A stretch of 64,000 nt of DNA, from contig PFXI01000079.1 in the NCBI GenBank assembly GCA_002791575.1, positions 1 to 64,000 of the forward strand. Reading direction: 5' to 3'. The notes beneath the pieces were generated by a model. The model was given only the letters and a program-made list of their open reading frames with translations, had not been told where the DNA came from and made no database searches. Of this stretch, positions 1 through 6,969 are shown piece after piece (within the stretch, counting starts at the first letter, position 1; each line of letters opens with the position of its first letter). The position numbers and the translations under genes are program-made. Source of the stretch: Zetaproteobacteria bacterium CG_4_9_14_3_um_filter_54_145 (GTDB lineage Bacteria > Pseudomonadota > Zetaproteobacteria > Mariprofundales > Mariprofundaceae).

Positions 1-92
1 GGGGTGTCGACTTCACCGGAATCAGGTGCCGACTTCAATCGGAATGGGGTGCCGCGTTCCAGCGGAATCAGGTGTCACGTTCGACCGGAATA
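1..92. repeat. Four tandem degenerate 23-bp repeats, resembling multiple terminal repeats of an IS21-type element end
   Basis: Units 1-23, 24-46, 47-69, 70-92 share (g/a)ggtg(t/c)c...ttc...cGGAAT; GGAAT occurs at 18, 41, 64 and 87, an exact 23-bp period. Any element body lies outside the window. Confidence 0.55.
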
Positions 93-555
93 CGCAGAAT
101 TCCCCGGAAAGGTTAGGATAGTTACATATTTTATAGCAATTAGAAGTTTCCATCTTTTCAGTCACACTGTCCATGCATAAGTAGGACCGGCTCAAAAAGT
201 AGGCCTTTCCCTGGCTGCCATTCTGTATATCTGACTATGCCAGAAGCACACTTGTCATCGTTCGTGCAGGGGCAAAATGAAAGTGTCCGCTTTTAGCAAA
301 GTAGAAACGTCCTCTTTACGGTGTTCACCCAAGAGGTGTTTTATGAAAGCGAGGATTGAACACATGAGCGAGCCAGTGCAAGCAGAAAACTGAATATCCG
401 GTTCTGACTGACTGTCGCCTCTGGTGATCGGCAGTAGTCTGCCATGAACGGGCGTTCGCAGTTCATTATAAGTATGCGACAAATTGTCACACAAAAACAC
501 AATCAAAACTTGCTATAATAAGTCTATGTAGACCTCGCATCACTAAAGGAATGCC

Positions 556-801
556 ATGGTGGTTGGCGGTTTGATTGAAATTGTTGCTTTCCCAACGGAT
601 AAAATATTGACGATCTTGTTTGAAATACGACATTCACTCGGCCGCATGGTCTTGGCAGGCGTTGGTATTTTGTCGATTTACGCCGCTTTGAAGCTTGTTT
701 TTTTGACACTCGTCAAAAAACCGCCGATATCCTCAAAGGATGCTGGCCCTGCGAGCTTATGGGTGGGGTCAGATGTTTTCAGGCAAATGAATAGCCTGTG
801 A
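556..801 (+). CDS. Small hypothetical, possibly membrane-associated protein
   Basis: 81-aa ORF with a hydrophobic segment (MVLAGVGILSIYAALKLVFLTLV), followed by a possible terminator; no family recognised. Confidence 0.3.
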   Translation: MVVGGLIEIVAFPTDKILTILFEIRHSLGRMVLAGVGILSIYAALKLVFLTLVKKPPISSKDAGPASLWVGSDVFRQMNSL

Positions 802-820
802 TATGTAGTCATATCTATAT

Positions 821-850
821 AACCTGTTTATAAACATAAGGTTTTTTCTT
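821..850 (+). terminator. Possible rho-independent terminator after the 81-aa ORF
   Basis: AACCTgtTTAT/ATAAGGTT imperfect hairpin followed by TTTTTTCTT. Confidence 0.3.
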
Positions 851-1092
851 AGTGTCGATTTCTGGCTGAAATGGCCTGTAATTGTATAATTGCATGTATT
901 TAAAAGGATAATACCCTGTTAGGTACATTTCCAAAGATGCTTGCATAACCTCGATTGTTTATATCCATATATTCTGTATGTACCAATGATATGTAGTTGG
1001 CCTCTTACTTGGTATAGATATTTACTAATACGCCTATGAATGATTTTTTTGTGGAAGACAAGGTGTGTAGACCCATAATTTAGGAGGGCGAA

Positions 1093-1524
1093 ATGCGAGT
1101 CAATGAGCCGGTTACCAACAATGAGGTAACTTTCAGTGATGATGATTTGTTAATCTCCAAAACTGATACCAAAGGTATTATCACTTATTGCAATGAAGTA
1201 TTTATGCGTATTGCCGGTTTTGAAGAGCATGAGTTGCTCGGGAAAAACCACAATATGGTCAGGCATCCTGATATGCCACCGGAAGCATTTCAGGATTTAT
1301 GGGATACCGTGCGCGAAGGAAAGGAGTGGCACGGCCTTGTAAAAAACCGTTGTGCAAATGGTGATTACTACTGGGTAGATGCAACTGTCACCCCGGATGT
1401 GGATGCTGGAACAGGGCGTATTACCGGTTATATGTCAGCTCGGCGCAGAGCAACCAGCCAGCAAATTAATGATGCAACAGCATTGTATAAGCAGATGAAT
1501 GCCAAGCGCGGCGGACGGAGATAA
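1093..1524 (+). CDS. Stand-alone Aer-type PAS protein (CetB-like)
   Basis: PAS signature ITYCNEVFMRIAGFEEHELLGKNHNMVRHPDMPPEAFQDLW...GLVKNRCANGDYYWVDATVTP; no signalling domain; 3 nt before the next MCP ORF. Confidence 0.85.
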   Translation: MRVNEPVTNNEVTFSDDDLLISKTDTKGIITYCNEVFMRIAGFEEHELLGKNHNMVRHPDMPPEAFQDLWDTVREGKEWHGLVKNRCANGDYYWVDATVTPDVDAGTGRITGYMSARRRATSQQINDATALYKQMNAKRGGRR

Positions 1525-1527
1525 GAG

Positions 1528-2913
1528 ATGGCCAGAAAAGAGAAGAAGAAAATGGGTATGGTCGAGTCCTTGACGCGCAAAATGTCGGTAGAAAAGGTTA
1601 TGGCAACCGGTTTTTTGCTGGTCACGTTATGTGCATTCGCTATGGCTGCATTCACGCTTACGGTTTTAGCTACATGGGCATATTGGGCAGCCGCTATCGT
1701 TATAGCAGTAGTTGCGATGCTGTTTTATTCCGTGGCGGTAAAGGTGTTGGGGCGGAGGCTGCTTAAGATCCATGATGCGCTGGAAACCTGGTCTGGCGGG
1801 GATTTGTCGGCGCGTATTACCGATATTCAGGGTGGGGGTGATATAGGCAAGATCAGCTGGGAGGTGAATAACACAGGTGATCGTGTTGAAACCTTCCTGC
1901 GTGAAGTGCAGGCCTCTGTGGAAGGGATTGCTGGTGGTAATATGAACCGGCGCATTGATACACGCGGTCTTTACTCCGATATGACACGTGTTGGTGATGT
2001 CATCAATGAGAGTCTGGACCAGATGGCTACGTTTAAACGCAAGGCAATCCGGGACCAGCAGCGTACTGCTGTCTTTGAAACGATGATCAGCAGGATATCT
2101 GAAAGCCTTAACAGCCTCTCCAGTACGGCTGATGACACGGCTGATTCATTGGCTGCGATGGCTACGGAGGCGGCAGCTCAGGCAGGTAATGTGGTGACTG
2201 GTGCCCAGCAGGCTTCCGATAATGTAAGTACAGTGGCAGCGGCTACGGAGGAGTTGACGGCGTCAATCTCTGAAGTGACACGTCAGGTGATGGAGGCTGC
2301 CCGGGTAACAGAGCAGGCCGTGACTCAGGCCAATGAGACAACCGAAACGGTGGCGAAACTGGGCAAGGAGTCTCAGGAGATCGGTTCCGTTATCCAGGTG
2401 ATCAGCGATATTGCCGAGCAGACCAACCTGTTGGCGCTCAACGCCAGTATTGAGGCAGCCCGTGCAGGGGAAGCTGGACGCGGTTTTGCCGTGGTTGCGG
2501 ATGAGGTGAAAGAGCTTGCTTCTGAAACAGCACGTGCAACGGACCGTATTGCACGTCAGGTCAAGGAGATTCAGGCCGAAAGTGCCAATGCGGCCACCAC
2601 GATTGAAGCGATAAGCACTATTATCCGTCGCATCAATGAGATTAACAGCCATATCAGCATATCGGCAGACCAGCAGGCCCAGGCTGCGCAGGAGATCTCC
2701 TCGAGTATTCAGCATGCCAATCAGAGTGTGCTGGATGTTTCCAGCAATATGTCCGATGTGGCTGTGGCGGTAGAGGAGACAGGCAAGTCTGCCAATGGGC
2801 TCAGTGAAACATCCGAGAACCTGAAACGGTTGTCTGGTGAACTCTCATCAGTGGTGCACTCTTTCCTGAGTGATCTGGCTAGCAATGAGGATGTGAAAGA
2901 ATCGGTTGTATGA
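1528..2913 (+). CDS. Methyl-accepting chemotaxis protein with TM hairpin and HAMP, no periplasmic sensor (CetA-like)
   Basis: Two close TM segments, HAMP-like stretch, canonical MCP hairpin tip ([37 protein letters not shown]). Confidence 0.9.
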   Translation: MARKEKKKMGMVESLTRKMSVEKVMATGFLLVTLCAFAMAAFTLTVLATWAYWAAAIVIAVVAMLFYSVAVKVLGRRLLKIHDALETWSGGDLSARITDIQGGGDIGKISWEVNNTGDRVETFLREVQASVEGIAGGNMNRRIDTRGLYSDMTRVGDVINESLDQMATFKRKAIRDQQRTAVFETMISRISESLNSLSSTADDTADSLAAMATEAAAQAGNVVTGAQQASDNVSTVAAATEELTASISEVTRQVMEAARVTEQAVTQANETTETVAKLGKESQEIGSVIQVISDIAEQTNLLALNASIEAARAGEAGRGFAVVADEVKELASETARATDRIARQVKEIQAESANAATTIEAISTIIRRINEINSHISISADQQAQAAQEISSSIQHANQSVLDVSSNMSDVAVAVEETGKSANGLSETSENLKRLSGELSSVVHSFLSDLASNEDVKESVV

Positions 2914-3012
2914 ACAGCCCCGTTGCCTTGTCGAATTGATAGACAGGCTGAGATCACCGTGGGTGGTCATGAGAAACCGGTCCAGAAGGCAGCGGTAAAG
3001 AGGAGCAGTGTC

Positions 3013-6000
3013 GTGAAGGAAGCAGCTTCAAGTCATCATTCCCGCAGGGAGTGGATGTATCTGGCCGAACGGGTGTTTTCACACCCGCGATACTCGCTGC
3101 TTATTGTCGCTGCACTGGCATTGTCTTCGTTTGAACGCCTCTGGTTTGTGATTGCCCCGCTGACTCTCTTTTTCTCTGTTGAGCTGGTGCTGCGTCTCTG
3201 GTTGCAAAAGGAGCAGGGATGGCGTGACCGCAATGAGATGATCTTCATTGTATTTGATGCGCTGGCAACGATAGGTCTTTATCTGATCCTGTTTGCGCCG
3301 GTCGGCCTGGTTGGTAACTCGATCTATCTGCGCATGGCTCGTCTGTTGCGCGGCATGTACATGCTCAGAATGATGAGGGTCTTTCATTTCGTTACCTATG
3401 AGAGCTTTATCTATTCATTGCCCATGGCGGTGATGGCCCTCGGGCTCTGTGCGGTTGCGCTTGGTATGGAGTCGATTGCACCGTATATGGCGATTGCACT
3501 GCTTGTAGAGCTAGCTGCCCGTCTGGTGGCGATAGGCAAGGTGCTGCCGGGTGGGAAAAGAAGAAAAGCAGAGTACTGCTTTATTGCCTTTGACCTTGTT
3601 ACCACGCTGGCATTATTCAATATGATTGAAGGCGTGCCAATGGCTGTCGCTTTGCTGCGAGCGGTTCGCGTTCTGGTGATGCTTAATCCGCTGGGCAGTC
3701 TGGTTCTGGCCGCCAGGCAGGTTGCGATGATGCCGGAAGTTAGAAAAGAGTCCGGGATGCTGGTGTCGATGCTGGTTATCCTGATGTTTTTCTCGGCATT
3801 AATGGTCTACTTTATATATCCGCATATGGATCTGTCTGGCGATGGCCTGATTAATAGTGATGACTATAACCCGTTACAGGTGGCAATGTTTGCATTTATC
3901 TGGTTGGTTGACCCAGGCACAACACCGGAGCAGGCATTTTCACCCGGTCTTAGTCTGCTGACTATTGGCATTGCCCTGACCGGCGTATTCTTCTTTGCCT
4001 TGCTGGTTGGTCTTGGTGCCAACGTTATGGGCGCGCTGCTACGCGAGCTTACCAATAGCCCGCTCTCTTCACGTGTGCAGTTGGTGTTTTCGGGGGATAA
4101 TGAGAAAGCCGAGGGTATACTCAAGGTGTTTGGCGAAATGTGCTCGCGTATGCGCCGGGCCTATTTTTCTGCCTGGATATTTTTTGATCATAAAGAGCGA
4201 GTTATCTCCGGTTTTGGCAGCTGGCTTAATATCAGACAGACGGATGAGGGGAGTAGGCAGGTACTTTCCCATTTTAACCTGAATGGCATCAAGGAGATAT
4301 TTTTCTTCCATAAAGGATACGCAGATCCGGAATCGATAGTGGATCATCATGCACTCGTTCAGGAAGCCCGGCTGAAGAAGATGGATATCGGTGTATCTCT
4401 GCTTTCTGAATCCGGAGTAAGCCGGAATCTGGAAAGTGTTTATCATCAGACTCTTGATGCTGAAGTGTTTAACTCGGCAGCCATTACGGCACGTATGCTC
4501 TACCAGATGCATCACTGTCCCTTTATGCCGGAATTGGGTAGTCAGATGCTTGATGCGGTTGAAGGTGACACGGGTCTGTTTACGGTTTCCTGGCAGGCGC
4601 GCATTGTTCCCGGTAACAGCGGTTCAAAACTGGTTGCGGGAAATACCGAAGCGCCACTCGTTGATTGGGCTACCAACCTGTTTGCATCCGGTGTGAATGC
4701 ATTGGCCTTCAGGAGCAAGGAGGGGGATTACCGCTTGCTCAGCGATATGGTGAAGATCAGCAGGCCCTTTGAGATCGAAGATGTGATAGCCATGGGCAGA
4801 GAAGCGAGTCTGTGGCCAGGTATGATGGAGCAGGCAGTCGACAAGGGTATCCCTCCTATACGCAACAAGGTGATCAGGATGTTCGAGTGGCCTGAAACGT
4901 GGGACTTGAATCTGCTGTTTATGGGCTGGCATGATGGCCTGCCATCAATGATCGAGGAGATGGCGGAGAAACATCATAAGCTGACCTTGAATGTGCTAAA
5001 TCCATCATCGGAAAAAATGGTCCGATATCATCAGATGCGTCTGGATGCAGTGGGCGAAAAGGTCAAAGCACTAAATTGCGATCTGAAGGTACAGATACAT
5101 CCGTGGGATGGCCTTGATATCTCAGAGGTCACACCGCTGCTGCGAAACTGCAAGGTGATCATGCTCTATCCGGTTGAGCGTGAGGACGACAGTGAGGATT
5201 CACTGCTTGAGATGTGGTATCACTCGCTGGCCCGGCTTCTTTCTGCCCGTAAACAGGAAGTGAAGTGGTGGACACCACCGAAAATCATGATTCTTCCCCG
5301 CAACAGGGTGAATAGTGAATCCTTTGTAAAATCTACGGAATCCTATCCGTTGTTGAAGATTGATATCGGCTCCCCAGATTCATTTCACGATGTCTATATG
5401 GCCAGAAAGATACTCTCCTTTGCCAATCGTAGCAGGGATAGCAAAGGCTTTGAGCAGGAGTCAAAAACCTTCGAGTTCATGGATATGATGCTTGGTGATG
5501 CTGTGCTGGTTGAAGGTGAAAACACCAATAGCCTGCTTGAGCAAAAAGATGCGACATGGGAAGAGGTTTACCGGGAAGGTTTACGTCGTGGTTGGGTTCC
5601 TGTGGCCTATGGTCTGGAGTCATCCAAAGCGACGCATTTGAACCTGTACCGGGTGATTGACCACCTCTTTCCTATCCAATGGAGTGTTGCCGGCGAGCAA
5701 CTACACCTGCTTGCTGGAACGCTGATTGATGAGTTTGAGATGCCCTCATCCTCCTCAGTAACGCTGTTTTGTCGCAGGGGCATTATCCTGAAAGAAGAGA
5801 AGGTCGTTACGACTGAGCCAGCAGCGGCTGAAGTCGCAGAGGTTCATGTAGCAGAAGCAGCGGTTCAGCCAGCAGCGACTGAAGTAGCAGAGACTGAAGT
5901 AGCAGAGACTGAGGTTGCAGAGGCTGAGGTTGCAGAGGCTGAGGTTGCAGAGACTGAGGTTGCAGAGACTGAGGTTGCAGAGACTGAGGTTGCAGAGACT

Positions 6001-6573
6001 GAGGTTGCAGAGACTGAGGTTGCAGAGACTGAGGTTGCAGTGGCTGAGGTTGCAGAAGCTGAGGTTGCAGAGGCTGAAGCAGCAGTGACTGAGGCAGTAG
6101 CAGAGGTTGAGGTCGCACAGTCTGAAGTAGCAGTAACTGAGCCCGTAGAGGCTCAGGAAACAGAAATGCAGGAAGAACAGAACAGCGGGCTGGCAACGAT
6201 AGCCCTGGAAGGAGAAGTGATGGCAGAAATATGGCCGAAAAGTGCAGATCCCAAGTTGTTGCGCGTGCTGATGCGTCAGCTCGAAGGTTCACTGCAGCTG
6301 TTAAACGAATCAACGGAAAACGGATTGATGAAGCTTTCCGAGGTGCTGGAGAAGAATGCCGGTACCGAAGTTGAAGAGGATATCATGCTGGCTCTGACCG
6401 AGTTGCAGAATATCGATCGCGTGATGCAACGTATGAATAATGTGAAAAGCTGTCTGGATGAGTGGTCGCAAGCAGTGAAAGAACAGGATACGAGCGAAGC
6501 AATGTGGAAAGAGAGTGTGTCTGGCCGCTATGTTATGGAAGAAGAGAGACTTGTATTGAGGGATGAGCTATGA
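3013..6573 (+). CDS. Large ion-channel-like membrane protein: tandem voltage-sensor-like domains, pore segment, degenerate CASTOR/POLLUX/RCK-like cytoplasmic region, acidic repeat and helical tail
   Basis: ORF track starts at a TTG (2923). GTG 3013 has an SD-like AGAGGAG 7 nt upstream. Two S1-S4-like blocks with Arg-spaced S4 (LRMARLLRGMYMLRMMRVF; LLRAVRVLVML), EF-hand-like DLSGDGLINSDD, pore-like WLVDPGTTPEQ, GW-type RCK start (LLFMGWHDGLPSMIEEM). Confidence 0.7.
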   Translation: MKEAASSHHSRREWMYLAERVFSHPRYSLLIVAALALSSFERLWFVIAPLTLFFSVELVLRLWLQKEQGWRDRNEMIFIVFDALATIGLYLILFAPVGLVGNSIYLRMARLLRGMYMLRMMRVFHFVTYESFIYSLPMAVMALGLCAVALGMESIAPYMAIALLVELAARLVAIGKVLPGGKRRKAEYCFIAFDLVTTLALFNMIEGVPMAVALLRAVRVLVMLNPLGSLVLAARQVAMMPEVRKESGMLVSMLVILMFFSALMVYFIYPHMDLSGDGLINSDDYNPLQVAMFAFIWLVDPGTTPEQAFSPGLSLLTIGIALTGVFFFALLVGLGANVMGALLRELTNSPLSSRVQLVFSGDNEKAEGILKVFGEMCSRMRRAYFSAWIFFDHKERVISGFGSWLNIRQTDEGSRQVLSHFNLNGIKEIFFFHKGYADPESIVDHHALVQEARLKKMDIGVSLLSESGVSRNLESVYHQTLDAEVFNSAAITARMLYQMHHCPFMPELGSQMLDAVEGDTGLFTVSWQARIVPGNSGSKLVAGNTEAPLVDWATNLFASGVNALAFRSKEGDYRLLSDMVKISRPFEIEDVIAMGREASLWPGMMEQAVDKGIPPIRNKVIRMFEWPETWDLNLLFMGWHDGLPSMIEEMAEKHHKLTLNVLNPSSEKMVRYHQMRLDAVGEKVKALNCDLKVQIHPWDGLDISEVTPLLRNCKVIMLYPVEREDDSEDSLLEMWYHSLARLLSARKQEVKWWTPPKIMILPRNRVNSESFVKSTESYPLLKIDIGSPDSFHDVYMARKILSFANRSRDSKGFEQESKTFEFMDMMLGDAVLVEGENTNSLLEQKDATWEEVYREGLRRGWVPVAYGLESSKATHLNLYRVIDHLFPIQWSVAGEQLHLLAGTLIDEFEMPSSSSVTLFCRRGIILKEEKVVTTEPAAAEVAEVHVAEAAVQPAATEVAETEVAETEVAEAEVAEAEVAETEVAETEVAETEVAETEVAETEVAETEVAVAEVAEAEVAEAEAAVTEAVAEVEVAQSEVAVTEPVEAQETEMQEEQNSGLATIALEGEVMAEIWPKSADPKLLRVLMRQLEGSLQLLNESTENGLMKLSEVLEKNAGTEVEEDIMLALTELQNIDRVMQRMNNVKSCLDEWSQAVKEQDTSEAMWKESVSGRYVMEEERLVLRDEL
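5872..6120 (+). repeat. 15-bp coding minisatellite encoding (T/A)EVAE pentapeptides
   Basis: actgaggttgcagag / gctgaggttgcagag tandem units, most homogeneous around 5900-6050. Confidence 0.9.
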
Positions 6574-6941
6574 GTGGTGCACCTAAAATTCTCATTGTTG
6601 ACGATTCAATGATGGTTCGCATGACCGTAAAGCGAACGCTGCTCAGCGTGGATTTCGAAGTGGTTGAGGCTAAAGATGGCGCTGAAGGGCTGGCCAAAGC
6701 TCAGGAGTCAGTCTATGACCTGATTTTGACGGATCTGAATATGCCCAATATGGATGGCTTGACGATGATTCAAAATATTCGTCAGCTACCTGCTTATGCG
6801 GAGATACCGATTGTGATGCTGACAACAGAGTCAGGCGACGATAAGAAATCCATAGGTCATGAGTCAGGAGTGTCGGCCTGGCTTGTGAAGCCATTTCAGC
6901 CGGATCATCTGATTGAAGTTGTCGGCAGTATGTTGTTTTGA
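6570..6941 (+). CDS. cheY: CheY-family single-domain response regulator
   Basis: ILIVDDSMMVR...DLILTDLNMPNMDG...VKPF; ATGA overlap with the upstream channel gene. Confidence 0.9.
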   Translation: MSGAPKILIVDDSMMVRMTVKRTLLSVDFEVVEAKDGAEGLAKAQESVYDLILTDLNMPNMDGLTMIQNIRQLPAYAEIPIVMLTTESGDDKKSIGHESGVSAWLVKPFQPDHLIEVVGSMLF

Positions 6942-6969
6942 TGAAAGATATCCGGATTGGGGTGTGATT

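Noticed and set aside
255-506. 83-aa minus-strand ORF near the left edge
   Set aside because: No recognisable domain; in a segment that looks like insertion debris.
5872-6120. Possible CRISPR array
   Set aside because: Contiguous in-frame coding repeats with no spacers.
5807-6313. Minus-strand Leu/Gln/Pro repeat ORF
   Set aside because: Antisense reading of the TEVAE minisatellite.
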